Below are positions 18,525 through 27,900 of a stretch of 64,000 nt of DNA, one piece after another. Numbering within the stretch: position 1 is the stretch's first letter; each line of letters opens with the position of its first letter. A program made the position numbers and the translations under genes. The stretch lies in NCBI GenBank assembly GCA_000687975.1, contig JIAB01000001.1, positions 2,766,001 through 2,830,000 of the forward strand, given 5' to 3'. This DNA is from Lachnospiraceae bacterium AC2031. Lineage in GTDB: Bacteria > Bacillota > Clostridia > Lachnospirales > Lachnospiraceae. The notes under the pieces are model-generated. The model did not search any database and was not told the DNA's origin. It worked only from the letters and a program-made list of their open reading frames with translations.

Positions 18525-19967
18525 ATGATTTCAAAAGATGAAAGAGAGCTGCTATATAAGCATGCCGAAGAAAAGTTTGAGAAAGTTGCAGAACTTCAGA
18601 GATTAGGACTTATCTGCGATGATGGAGATTTTGTACCTACAGTACATTATCCACCTATTACAGAGTATCCTGATCAGGGACCAGAGTATCTTGATGATTA
18701 TGTATGGCCAGAAGATAACAAGATGGATATCTATGTTCATATTCCATTCTGTATCCAGCAGTGTACATATTGTCACTATCCTAACAAGGTTGGTCCATGT
18801 GACGATGAGAAGGAGAAGTATATTGGCTATCTTATAAGAGAAATGGATTTATTCCTTAATAAGTTTGGTAAGGAAAAGATTAGTCCACGTTCTATTCTTC
18901 TTGGTGGTGGTACACCAACCAACCTTCAGCCAAAGCTTCTTGATCACTTCCTTACAGAGTTTGATAAGCGTGTTGATTTCTCATCATGCAATCAGCACAA
19001 TGTAGACCTTGGCCCTAACTCAATCGTTGGACCAGACGGTACAGAGAAGATGCAGATTCTGAAGGATCACGGTATAACAAGACTTACAATCGGTCTTCAG
19101 TCACTTAATAATGACGTACTTAAGCTTATGAATCGTCCTCACGATGCACAGTGGGCTATCGATTCTGTATATAAGGCTCTTGAGTTTGGATTTGATGTAA
19201 ATATTGAGTTTATATTCGGTCATCCAGGTGAGACAATTGATAACTGGACAGATGTTATGGCACAGGCTATAGAGCTTCCTATGAATGAGATTCAGATCTA
19301 TCGTCTGAAGGTTCAGGCATATGGAGACAGACAGGGTGTTATTAATCGTCGTAAGAGAGGTTCAGGTATTGATGATATTCCTGACTTCAAGAACACTATG
19401 ATGATGAAGTCTATTGCTGAGGAAATGATGATGAATCATGGATTCAACGAGACACTTCGTAGAGTATTCTCTAAGGATAAGAAGATTTATTCACATTATG
19501 CATACAATCAGTGCTGTGCTCAGTTCGATCAGGTTGGTTTTGGTCTTTCTGGTTTCTCAAGCTACAGAGACAGATTCGATATCAATTCATACAACTTTGA
19601 TGAGTACTACAGCATGATCGATGAGGGAAGACTTCCTATCACACGTGCTTATAAGCATAGTACAGAGGAGAAGATTCGCCAGAAGATTGTTCTTCCTCTT
19701 AAGAACCAGTTTATTATCAAGAAGAGATTTGAGAAGAACTCTGGTGGTTATAATATCGATGACCTCTTCAAGAAGAAGAGAGCAGCTCTTACAGAGCATG
19801 GTCTTATTGAGGATACAGGTAACGATATCCGTCTTACAGATCTTGGACGTTTTGTAGCTGATGAGGTTTGTGAGTGCTTCAACTCAGACGAGCATAAGCC
19901 ATTCCCACGTGAGAGATATGCAGAAGGACCTCTTAATCCATACAATGATAATGAGATCTTTGATTAA
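18525..19967 (+). CDS. HemN-like radical SAM protein
   Basis: The 480-residue protein has the radical SAM cluster motif in HIPFCIQQCTYCHY (C76, C80, C83) and GGGTPT for SAM binding, then TRLTIGLQSLN and FDVNIEFIFGHPGET, all typical of the HemN/HemW/HutW group. The C-terminal domain has KKKRAALTEHGLIE and RLTDLGRFVADEV, the HemN C-terminal winged part. Relatives include anaerobic coproporphyrinogen III dehydrogenase, haem chaperone HemW, anaerobilin synthase and class C radical SAM methylases. The sequence does not decide among these; the unusual His-Tyr after the last Cys differs from the common Phe of HemN. Last gene of the exporter/methyltransferase operon. Strong AGGGGAGG ribosome site. 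Confidence 0.88.
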   Translation: MISKDERELLYKHAEEKFEKVAELQRLGLICDDGDFVPTVHYPPITEYPDQGPEYLDDYVWPEDNKMDIYVHIPFCIQQCTYCHYPNKVGPCDDEKEKYIGYLIREMDLFLNKFGKEKISPRSILLGGGTPTNLQPKLLDHFLTEFDKRVDFSSCNQHNVDLGPNSIVGPDGTEKMQILKDHGITRLTIGLQSLNNDVLKLMNRPHDAQWAIDSVYKALEFGFDVNIEFIFGHPGETIDNWTDVMAQAIELPMNEIQIYRLKVQAYGDRQGVINRRKRGSGIDDIPDFKNTMMMKSIAEEMMMNHGFNETLRRVFSKDKKIYSHYAYNQCCAQFDQVGFGLSGFSSYRDRFDINSYNFDEYYSMIDEGRLPITRAYKHSTEEKIRQKIVLPLKNQFIIKKRFEKNSGGYNIDDLFKKKRAALTEHGLIEDTGNDIRLTDLGRFVADEVCECFNSDEHKPFPRERYAEGPLNPYNDNEIFD

Positions 19968-19992
19968 TCTTTATAGAAATATAATAGTTTAG

Positions 19993-20123
19993 ACTATTCA
20001 AGGTAACCGGGAATACATTCGGAAAGTTGTGCTTTGCACCTTGTATTTCCGCTTCGCAGAAATCTTTCCTCATGCATTCTCGGTTTCTGTTTTATGCTCT
20101 TTTTATCGTTAACCTTGAATAGT
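19993..20123. repeat. Nested-hairpin intergenic element (possible MITE or structured RNA)
   Basis: The ends are a long inverted repeat, ACTATTCAAGGTAAC (19993-20007) and GTTAACCTTGAATAGT (20108-20123). Inside, AACCGGGAAT at 20005 pairs with ATTCTCGGTT ending at 20085, and a further hairpin CGGAAA...GTGC-TTT-GCAC...TTTCCG spans 20020-20051. No ORF is present. Two nested arms plus internal hairpins look more like a mobile or structured element than a simple terminator. Confidence 0.55.
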
Positions 20124-20154
20124 AATTCCACTCTTTGACACAATTTTGACATTT

Positions 20155-20361
20155 TTCTTACATTTGAAAGTGAGCTTTTTACACAGCATTCCAGTATATT
20201 TGGTATTGGATGGAAGGGTGTAACTTGGGTCGAGTACTATCCAGGTTTCGCCTTTCTGTGTGAAGAAGGTTGTGCGGACGGCACAGCTATGGGGTGAGGA
20301 CAGAGAACTCCCCTCTCTTGTCCTCACCAATAATTACTTCTTTATGAGGAGGATAGGAATT
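20155..20361 (+). promoter_or_regulatory. Structured leader upstream of the FtsX-type ABC operon
   Basis: No gene is seen here. The sequence shows TTACAC/GTGTAA pairing around 20175-20224, a GTGC-GGACG-GCAC hairpin near 20270-20284, and a perfect 10-bp stem GGTGAGGACA/TGTCCTCACC at 20293-20328 with a further AGA/TCT pair inside. The last lies 33 bp before the start codon without a T run, so it is more likely a leader or regulatory structure than a terminator. I do not recognise a riboswitch class. Confidence 0.4.
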
Positions 20362-20613
20362 ATGTCAGATAATGAAAAGAAGGAAAAGAAAAAAGGCGGA
20401 AAGGGCAAGGTTGCTGCAATCGTTGCCATTATAATAGTTGTTCTTGGACTCGTAGTATTCTTTGTTATGGGTGCTGTTAAGAGAAGTCATGAACGTCCAG
20501 GTGGCCCAGGACAGGGTGGCCCAGGTATGGGACCAGGACCTGGCGGTAGAGACGGCAGTTCAATTGAAAGCGTATATGATGTTGCTGCTGAAGATTTTTA
20601 TATCGCAGCTTAG
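20362..20613 (+). CDS. Short membrane-anchored protein, possible remnant of an RND/HlyD-type adaptor
   Basis: An 83-residue product: a Lys-rich cytoplasmic start, one membrane helix (VAAIVAIIIVVLGLVVFFVMG), then a Gly/Pro/Met-rich segment (GGPGQGGPGMGPGPGG) and the ending IESVYDVAAEDFYIAA. In clostridial FtsX/MacB-type systems the gene in this place usually encodes a MacA/HlyD-like adaptor that begins the same way (basic start, one helix, linker, then a strand with a V-x-V-x-x-V pattern). Here the frame stops there and only 73 bp separate it from the permease gene, so it is either a truncated adaptor or a genuine small partner. AGGAGG precedes the ATG. The similar GPGM-rich loop in the next gene argues for a working partnership. 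Confidence 0.6.
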   Translation: MSDNEKKEKKKGGKGKVAAIVAIIIVVLGLVVFFVMGAVKRSHERPGGPGQGGPGMGPGPGGRDGSSIESVYDVAAEDFYIAA

Positions 20614-20686
20614 CATATGAACAGCTAGTATCATAAATGTAACTAGGTAGGGTTTTATATCTAGAGGGAAAATAGGAGAAAAAGAT

Positions 20687-22411
20687 ATGTATATATTCAA
20701 AAATGCTTTTAAGAATATATCTAGATCACTGGGACGTAATATACTGATTGGTATAATCGTTACAGTAATAGCGGCTTCTTGCTGCGTTGCACTTTCTATA
20801 AGAAAGTCATCAGAGAATGCAAGAGAGTCGAATATGAAGAATCTGAATATTACAGCTCATATCAATGTAGATAGAGCATATGTTATGGAACAGATTCAAA
20901 ATAGCGGTGTAGATATGTCAGATAGATCTGCTATGCAGGAGGTTCTGAAGGAGGCATCAGGTTTATCACTTGATCAAATGCAGGAATATGCAAAGTCAGA
21001 ATATGTAAGCAATTTCTACTACACAAATATGCTTATTCTTGATGGTACTGATGATCTTCAGCCAATCGATCCTAATGCAGAGATTTCATCAGAGACAGAT
21101 GCTGATGAGGATTCTGAAGAAACAACTACAGAAGAAACTACAGAAGCTCAGCAACAGGGACCTGGAATGGGTCCAGATGGACAGCAGGGACCTGGCATGG
21201 AAGGTCAGGGTATGGATGGTCAGATGCAGGGACCAGGAATGCAACAGCAGCAGGATCCTGTAACAATGATGGCTAGCCAGGGTGATTTCAAGCTTACAGG
21301 TTATAGTGCTGATGCAGCTATGGAAGACTTCAATACTGGAGTTTCTACAATCAAGGAAGGTTCAATGTTCGATGAAGACACAGAAGATATGGTATGTGTT
21401 ATCTCATCAGAGCTTGCAACATATAACAATGTAAGTGTAGGTGATAAGATCACTCTTCACAATATAACAGACGAAGATGAAACATACGAACTTGAAGTTG
21501 TTGGTATTTATAAGAATAATGATTCTTCAAGTAGTATGTCTACAGGAAATGCAAATGATCCTGCTAATGAGATTCTTACTTCTTCTAAGGTAGTTGATAG
21601 CTTAGTTGCTGCATCTGAGGATTATGAGACAGCTACAGCTGGAGATGCTGAAGAAGAGGAAGAAGAGACTACTACAAATGGTATAGAGAGACAGGTTCTT
21701 TCAGCTACAATAACTGGTTCATATGTATTCGCTGATATGGATGGATATGACAACTTTGAGTCTTATCTTAAGGATCAGGAAGGCGACAAGTATGTACTTA
21801 CATCTAGTGATGTAGCTTCTTACGAAGCAAGCCTTGTTCCACTTGAGAATCTTAAGAGCTTTGCTACAGCATTTCTCTGGGTAATACTTGCAATCGGAGC
21901 AATCATCCTGGTAGTTCTCAATATGTTTAACATTCGTGAGAGAAAGTACGAGGTTGGTGTACTTACAGCAGTAGGTATGCATAAGGGTAAGGTTGCACTT
22001 CAGTTTATGCTTGAGATATTCATAGTTACAATCTTCTCTATCCTTATAGGTACAGGTATCGGAGCTGCTACATCAGTTCCTATTACAAATAAACTTCTTG
22101 AGTCTCAGGTACAGCAGCAAGAGTCTAGCTCAAACCAGACACAGTCTAACTTTGGTCGTCAACAGAGCGGACAGCAGGGTGGACAGCAAGGCGGTCCTGG
22201 AGGCCAGATGGGTGGCCAGGGAACATTCTCTAAGGGTGGAGATGTTACAGGCCCAGTAAATTACATTGATTCAGTAAGCTATGCGGTTGATGGAGTAGTA
22301 GTACTTCAGATGGTTGGAATCGGTATTCTTCTTTCAATCATTTCAAGTCTTATAGCAATAATCTTCATCATGAGATATCAGCCGCTGAAGATACTGACAG
22401 AGAGAGATTAA
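20687..22411 (+). CDS. FtsX/MacB-type ABC transporter permease
   Basis: A 574-residue protein with one N-terminal membrane helix, a large extracellular (MacB-like periplasmic-core) domain and three C-terminal helices (about 400-425, 440-470 and 535-560), the FtsX topology. NMFNIRERKYEVGVLTAVGM is the typical FtsX-family cytoplasmic motif and RYQPLKIL the typical C-terminus. Two low-complexity insertions are unusual: an acidic/Thr stretch plus GPGM/Q-rich repeats near residues 140-190, and a Gln/Gly-rich loop near 475-520. Such systems move lipoproteins, peptides or antibiotics by mechanotransmission rather than through a channel. 13 bp before its ATPase partner. Confidence 0.9.
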   Translation: MYIFKNAFKNISRSLGRNILIGIIVTVIAASCCVALSIRKSSENARESNMKNLNITAHINVDRAYVMEQIQNSGVDMSDRSAMQEVLKEASGLSLDQMQEYAKSEYVSNFYYTNMLILDGTDDLQPIDPNAEISSETDADEDSEETTTEETTEAQQQGPGMGPDGQQGPGMEGQGMDGQMQGPGMQQQQDPVTMMASQGDFKLTGYSADAAMEDFNTGVSTIKEGSMFDEDTEDMVCVISSELATYNNVSVGDKITLHNITDEDETYELEVVGIYKNNDSSSSMSTGNANDPANEILTSSKVVDSLVAASEDYETATAGDAEEEEEETTTNGIERQVLSATITGSYVFADMDGYDNFESYLKDQEGDKYVLTSSDVASYEASLVPLENLKSFATAFLWVILAIGAIILVVLNMFNIRERKYEVGVLTAVGMHKGKVALQFMLEIFIVTIFSILIGTGIGAATSVPITNKLLESQVQQQESSSNQTQSNFGRQQSGQQGGQQGGPGGQMGGQGTFSKGGDVTGPVNYIDSVSYAVDGVVVLQMVGIGILLSIISSLIAIIFIMRYQPLKILTERD

Positions 22412-22424
22412 GGAGGTAGGTAAG

Positions 22425-23126
22425 ATGAGCGTATTAGAACTAGATAAGATTTCATACACATACGATAAAAAGACCTACGTACTTAAGGATTTCTCCTGTA
22501 AGTTCGAGGCTGGTAAGGTATATGCAATAGTTGGTAAGTCTGGTGCAGGTAAGACAACACTTCTGTCACTTCTTGCAGGACTTGATAAGCTCTCAGATGG
22601 AAAGATCCTTTTCGAGGGCAAGGATATAACAAAGGTTGACAAGTACACATACAGAAGCAACGATGTTGGAGTTGTATTCCAGAGCTACAATCTGCTTCCT
22701 AAGTTTACAGCAAGAGAAAATGTTGAGCTTTCAATCGACCTTTCTAAGAAGAAGGTAAAGAATAAGAAAGAACTTGCACTTGAACTGCTTAAGAAGGTTG
22801 GTCTTTCAGAGGAAGAGGCTAATCGTAGAGTACTTAAGATATCTGGTGGACAGCAGCAGAGAGTTGCTATAGCAAGAGCTATTGCATATGAGCCAAAGGT
22901 TGTTCTCGCTGATGAGCCAACAGGAAACCTTGATCCTGAGAATCAGGATGCAATTATGGAGATTTTTAAGTCACTGGCACATAATGATAACAAGTGTGTT
23001 ATCATCGTTACTCACTCACAGGATGTTGCTGCTCAGGCTGATGAGGTTTATGAGCTTAAGCCTAACAAGACCAGCGCTAAATCTAAGAAGAAAAAGCAGG
23101 TTGAGGAAGAGGACGACGACGAATAA
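22425..23126 (+). CDS. ABC transporter ATP-binding protein (MacB/LolD type)
   Basis: The 233-residue ATPase has Walker A GKSGAGKTT, Q-loop VVFQSYNLLPKFTARENV, signature ISGGQQQRVAIARAI, Walker B VVLADEPTGNLD and H-loop VTHSQDVA. The DEPTGNLD block and the Q-loop followed by NLLP mark the MacB/LolD/FtsE-type family that works with FtsX-like permeases, here the gene just upstream. The C-terminus is a short charged tail (KSKKKKQVEEEDDDE) not needed for ATPase function and perhaps a soluble anchor. Good GGAGG start and a strong terminator afterwards close this operon. Confidence 0.95.
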   Translation: MSVLELDKISYTYDKKTYVLKDFSCKFEAGKVYAIVGKSGAGKTTLLSLLAGLDKLSDGKILFEGKDITKVDKYTYRSNDVGVVFQSYNLLPKFTARENVELSIDLSKKKVKNKKELALELLKKVGLSEEEANRRVLKISGGQQQRVAIARAIAYEPKVVLADEPTGNLDPENQDAIMEIFKSLAHNDNKCVIIVTHSQDVAAQADEVYELKPNKTSAKSKKKKQVEEEDDDE

Positions 23127-23167
23127 AGGTTAGTATAATTCTGAGCGTTAAGCAAAAGGATTATTTA

Positions 23168-23210
23168 GGCGGCATTACCACTTTGGTGGTGCCGTCTTCT
23201 TTTATTTTTT
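23168..23210 (+). terminator. Rho-independent terminator of the FtsX-type ABC operon
   Basis: GGCGGCATTACCAC pairs with GTGGTGCCGTC around TTTG, followed by TTCTTTTATTTTTT. Confidence 0.85.
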
Positions 23211-23336
23211 AGGGGGCGTTTCGATTACATTTTTCTTTTATATAAATATAAATTATGATAAAATATAGGTGTATGTGAAAAAGAGAAGGTTTCACAAAAT
23301 ACACGATACTGACTTACGAAAGGGGTTACGCGAAAG

Positions 23337-23594
23337 ATGGGAAAAGATGAAGTAAGACAGGAGCTGAGGGCTCTTGTAAATGAAGTTCTGCCGGAACTGG
23401 GCGAAGTTGATATGGACGTAGATATCACCAAAGAATATGGTATCAATTCGATATCTATCATCAAGCTTATAGTTGAAGCAGAAGGTAAGTTTGGCGTTAA
23501 GTTTACTGATTACGAGCTTGCGCTGGACGATTATCCAACATTTGGTGACCTTGCTGCAGTAATTAAAGAAAAAGTTGATAAGCTTGAGGACTAA
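23337..23594 (+). CDS. Acyl carrier protein-like protein
   Basis: An 85-residue acidic four-helix-type carrier. The motif DITKEYGINSISIIKLIVEAE has Ser38 where carrier proteins bear the 4'-phosphopantetheine, with Asn-Ser-Ile replacing the usual Asp-Ser-Leu. KFGVKFTDYE and the final YPTFGDLAAVIKEKV are also typical of ACP helix III and IV. It is not the fatty-acid ACP, since no fab genes are nearby. It lies 13 bp before a BtrH-like gene, suggesting it loads an acyl or aminoacyl group for that enzyme. Upstream AAAGGGG at 23319 acts as a distant ribosome site; start codon assignment is otherwise unambiguous. Confidence 0.82.
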   Translation: MGKDEVRQELRALVNEVLPELGEVDMDVDITKEYGINSISIIKLIVEAEGKFGVKFTDYELALDDYPTFGDLAAVIKEKVDKLED

Positions 23595-23607
23595 GGAGGG
23601 TGATATT

Positions 23608-24675
23608 ATGGCAAAGAAGAGACTTGTAGTAACGAGGAATCCACTGATCACTTCCTGGCAGTGGCATGCAACACTTTTTTCAATCCTCTCAGAGGATGAC
23701 AATGCAAAGAAATGGATCTTTAGCAATTACATTCAGCTAAGATGCTATAACATCGAAGAGATATTTACTGGTGATGAGATGCTTTTCATGGACATTATGC
23801 CTGGAAGCAGTTCCCTTAAGGAATGCCCATATCTCATTACATCTCTCATGACTAAGGAACAGATTGAAAGCTACTGTGGCGACATAGTAGATTTCATCAT
23901 CAAGACTATTGATCTTGGTGGTTATGTTTACGGCGTATTTGATGAAGCTAAGATACTGAGTGATGTTGACGCAGATGTAGATTATAAGTTCCCTCACGAG
24001 CTTTTCATATATGGTTATGATCTTGAGGGAGAAGGCTTCTATTGTGGAGACTTCACATTCAAGGATAAGTATGCTCATAACAAGCTGACCTTTGAGGAGG
24101 TTAGAAAGGGCTACGATGTAATCTCTGCTTCTGAAGATCATATGTTTAAGGATGACTACAAGGGAACCAGAGGTCTCTATGTTATCTTTAAGAATACAGA
24201 TACATGCTACTATGAGCTTGATACAACACTTATCAGAGATACACTTCGTGAGTACCTCAACTCACAGGATACAAAGAATCATTTCCGTATGATGAGAAAC
24301 AGATTCCATGATACAACCTTTGGAGTAGAGGTTTATGATGTGGCTCTTGAAAGAGTAATGAAGCAGATGAAGGCTGCTGAGCCTGACTTCGATATCAGAG
24401 CTCTCCATGTAATGTATGATCATAAGGTACTTATGCTTGAAAGAATCAAATACCTTATGGCTAACGGATATCTGAATTATGATGCTGATCTTATTAGCAA
24501 TTACGAGGAAGTAGTTAAGAATATGCTGGCTGCTCGAAACCTGCTTATTAAGATATCGATCAATGAAGAAGTTGCGGAGGCTGTAAGATTTAAGGACTAC
24601 TTCCGAATCGCAAAAGAGAAGGAGGTAGCTGTCCTCCTGGAAGTGCTCTCGAGACTGGATCAGAGAGCAAAATAA
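23608..24675 (+). CDS. BtrH-like N-terminal domain protein (putative acyltransferase)
   Basis: A 355-residue protein. Its first half resembles the BtrH_N domain: NPLITSWQWHATLFSIL at residues 11-27, where family members carry a Cys or His in this helix, and FPHELFIYGYDLEGEGFYCGDF near 132-153, matching the common H-x-x-L-I-x-GYD-x-x-x-x-x-F-x-x-x-D pattern. The second half is helical, with no recognised domain. In butirosin biosynthesis BtrH transfers an acyl group from the ACP BtrI to an aminoglycoside, using a papain-like/C39-like fold; the ACP gene next door supports a comparable ACP-dependent acyl transfer here. The acceptor is unknown. GGAGGG before ATG 23608; a frame from 23575 overlaps the ACP gene and is rejected. 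Confidence 0.7.
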   Translation: MAKKRLVVTRNPLITSWQWHATLFSILSEDDNAKKWIFSNYIQLRCYNIEEIFTGDEMLFMDIMPGSSSLKECPYLITSLMTKEQIESYCGDIVDFIIKTIDLGGYVYGVFDEAKILSDVDADVDYKFPHELFIYGYDLEGEGFYCGDFTFKDKYAHNKLTFEEVRKGYDVISASEDHMFKDDYKGTRGLYVIFKNTDTCYYELDTTLIRDTLREYLNSQDTKNHFRMMRNRFHDTTFGVEVYDVALERVMKQMKAAEPDFDIRALHVMYDHKVLMLERIKYLMANGYLNYDADLISNYEEVVKNMLAARNLLIKISINEEVAEAVRFKDYFRIAKEKEVAVLLEVLSRLDQRAK

Positions 24676-24680
24676 GTTGA

Positions 24681-24720
24681 AAAAAGGATCATCTGGTGAA
24701 TGCCGGATGATTCTTTTTTT
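24681..24720 (+). terminator. Rho-independent terminator of the ACP/BtrH pair
   Basis: GATCATCTGG pairs with CCGGATGATT around GTGAATG, then TTCTTTTTTT. It closes the two-gene unit five bases past the stop. Confidence 0.87.
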
Positions 24721-24931
24721 GACTAGGGTTATATAGGTCTAATTAGAGTTTGTTATACCTTATAAAGATTAGTAAAATAGCCATTTTTCGCTGTTCACAT
24801 GGGTTTCATTTTGTGTTATCATTGTTTCTAGCTTTTTGCGTCTTTTTGTTATGCATTTTATATGCAAAATGGCGTATACAGGGCCTTGGTCAAGACCCTT
24901 ATAAAGAAATAAATCTAGGAGGAATCACGAA
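24721..24931 (+). promoter_or_regulatory. Leader of the pyruvate:ferredoxin oxidoreductase gene
   Basis: No gene is seen. The AT-rich stretch holds two imperfect palindromes, ATGCATTTTATATGCAAAAT (24851-24870) and AGGGCCTTGGTCAAGACCCT (24880-24899), the second about 32 bp before the start codon. These could be operator sites or leader hairpins; no confident -35/-10 pair was assigned. Confidence 0.35.
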
Positions 24932-27900
24932 ATGGCAAGATTCAAAAAGACCATGGATGGTAACGAAGCTGCAGCTCATGCATCGTATATCTTTACTGAC
25001 TGCGCAGCTATCTATCCTATCACACCATCATCACCTATGGCTGAGCATACTGATGAGTGGGCAACAGCCGGAAGAAAGAACATCTTCGGCAACACAGTTA
25101 AAATCTTAGAGATGGAATCTGAGGCAGGAGCTGCTGGTACAGTACACGGCTCACTTGTTGCAGGTGCCATGACATCTACTTACACAGCTTCTCAGGGACT
25201 TCTTCTTATGATCCCTAACCTTTACAAGGTTGCTGGTGAGAGACTTCCAGGTGTATTCAACGTATCTGCTCGTTGCGTTGCATCACACGCTCTTAACATC
25301 TTCGGTGATCACTCAGACGTTTACGCTTGTCGTCAGACAGGTTGTGCAATGCTCTGTGAGTCATCTGTTCAGGAAGTAATGGACCTTACACCTGTTGCTT
25401 ATATGGCAGCACTTGAGGGAAGACTTCCATTCATCAACTTCTTCGATGGTTTCCGTACATCACACGAGATTCAGAAGATCGATTGCTGGTCAAATGAAGA
25501 CTTCGAAGATATTTTCCCATATGATGCACTTGATAAGTTTAGAGCTGAGGCTCTTAATCCTAATCATCCATGCGAGAAGGGATCTGCTCAGAACCCTGAC
25601 GTATTCTTCCAGACAAGAGAGGCTTGCAACCCAGCTTATGATGAGATGCCAGCTATCGTTGAGAAGTACATGGATAAGATCAATGCTAAGCTTGGTACAG
25701 ATTACAAGCTCTTCAATTACTATGGAGCACCAGATGCAGAGAAGGTTATCGTTGCTATGGGTTCTGTATGTGATACTATCGAGGAGACAATCGACTACCT
25801 TACAGCTAAGGGCGAGAAGGTTGGTGTTGTAAAGGTTCGTCTTTACAGACCATTCGTTAACGATAAGTTCATCGCTGCTATTCCTAAGACAGCTAAGCAG
25901 CTCATCGTTCTTGATAGAACAAAGGAGCCAGGATCAATCGCTGAGCCACTTGCTCTCGATGTTATGGCTGCTGTTCGTGGAACAGAGTTCAAGGATACTC
26001 CTATCACAAGAGGTCGTTACGGACTTGGTTCTAAGGATACAACTCCTTCAGAGATCGTTGCTGCATTCAACAATACAGAGAAGGAAGAGTTCACTCTTTC
26101 AATCTTCGATGATGTTACAAATCTTTCACTTGATTCAGGCGAGGCTCTTGTTACAACTCCAGAGGGAACAGTTTGCTGTAAGTTCTGGGGACTTGGTGCT
26201 GACGGTACTGTTGGTGCTAACAAGAACTCTATCAAGATCATTGGTGATAACACAGATAAGTATGTTCAGGCTTACTTCGATTATGACTCAAAGAAGTCTG
26301 GTGGTATAACAATGTCACACCTTAGATTTGGTGACAAGCCAATCAAGTCAACATACCTCATTCACAAGGCTAACTTCGTAGCTTGCCACAATGCAGCTTA
26401 CGTAAGAAAGTACAGAATGGTTGAGGAGCTCGTTGATGGTGGTACATTCCTTCTTAACTGCCCATGGACAGGAGAGGAGCTTGATAAGCACCTTCCAGGA
26501 CAGGTAAAGAAGTACATCGCTGATCACAATATCAACTTCTACACAATCGATGGTGTAAAGCTTGGTATCGAGTCAGGTATGGGTCCTACACGTATCAATA
26601 CTATCCTTCAGTCAGCATTCTTCACACTTACAGGAATCATTCCTGAGGATGAGGCTATAGAGCACATGAAGGCTGCTGCTAAGAAGTCATATGGTATGAA
26701 GGGTGATGATATCGTTCAGATGAACTGGAACGCTATCGACCTTGGTGCTAAGGGCTTTGTAAAGGTTGATGTTCCTGCTGATTGGACAAATGGAGTAGAT
26801 GAGGGTCTTGATTACCCAGCTGCTACAACAGGTACAAAGGAACAGCAGGATTTCGTAAATGACGTTCAGATCAAGGTTTCAGCTCAGGAAGGTAACACAA
26901 TTCCTGTTTCTGTAGTTGCTAGATACATGGATGGTTCTACACCTTCAGGTACAGCAGCATACGAGAAGAGAGGTGTTTCCGTATCAGTTCCTGTTTGGAC
27001 ACCAGACAAGTGTGTAGAGTGTGGTCTCTGCTCATATGTATGTCCTCATGCAGCTATCAGAACAGTAGCTCTTACAGATGCTGAGGTTGCTGCAGCTCCA
27101 GCTGGATTCCAGTCAAAGGATGTTACAGGAATGCCAGAGTACAAGTTCAACATCGCAGTTTCAACTATGGACTGTCTTGGATGTGGATCATGTACAAACG
27201 TATGTCCTACAAAGTCTATTGAGATGAAGCCACTTGATGATGCTCTTAAGGCTCAGCAGAACCTGTTCGACTATGCTATCTCAGTTCCTGATAAGGAAGA
27301 GGTTATCGCTAAGTTTGGTGCTGCTTCAGTTAAGGGTTCACAGTTCAGACAGCCACTGCTTGAGTTCTCAGGCGCTTGTGCTGGTTGTGGTGAGACACCT
27401 TACGCTAAGCTTATTACACAGCTCTTCGGTGACAGAATGTACATCTCTAACGCAACAGGATGTTCATCAATCTGGGGTAACTCTTCACCTTCAACACCTT
27501 ATACAGTAAATAAGGAAGGTAAGGGACCAGCTTGGGATAACTCACTGTTCGAGGATAACGCAGAGTTTGGTTTCGGTATGTATCTTGCTCAGAAGACACT
27601 TCGTGAGAGCCTTTCAGCTAAGGTTAAGGCTGTAGCTGAGACAAATGCAGACGTTAAGGCTGCTGCTGACAAGTTCTTCGAGACATATGATAGTACAGAT
27701 GAGAACACAGCTGCTGCAGACGCTCTTGTAGCTGCACTTGAGAAGGTTGACAGCGCAGATGCTAAGGCAGTTGTTAAGGATAAAGATTTCCTTGCTAAGA
27801 AGTCACAGTGGATCTTCGGTGGTGACGGATGGGCATACGATATCGGTTTCGGTGGAGTTGACCACGTACTCGCTTCTGGAGAGGATGTAAACATCTTCGT

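Noticed and set aside
18525-19967. Calling the HemN-like protein hemN, hemW or hutW
   Set aside because: Radical SAM motifs are clear, but features that separate these subfamilies could not be settled by eye, and no haem genes are close.
19968-20361. tRNA or known riboswitch in the structured gap
   Set aside because: No tRNA T-loop (GTTCGAATC) or recognisable riboswitch core was present, only the nested inverted repeats.
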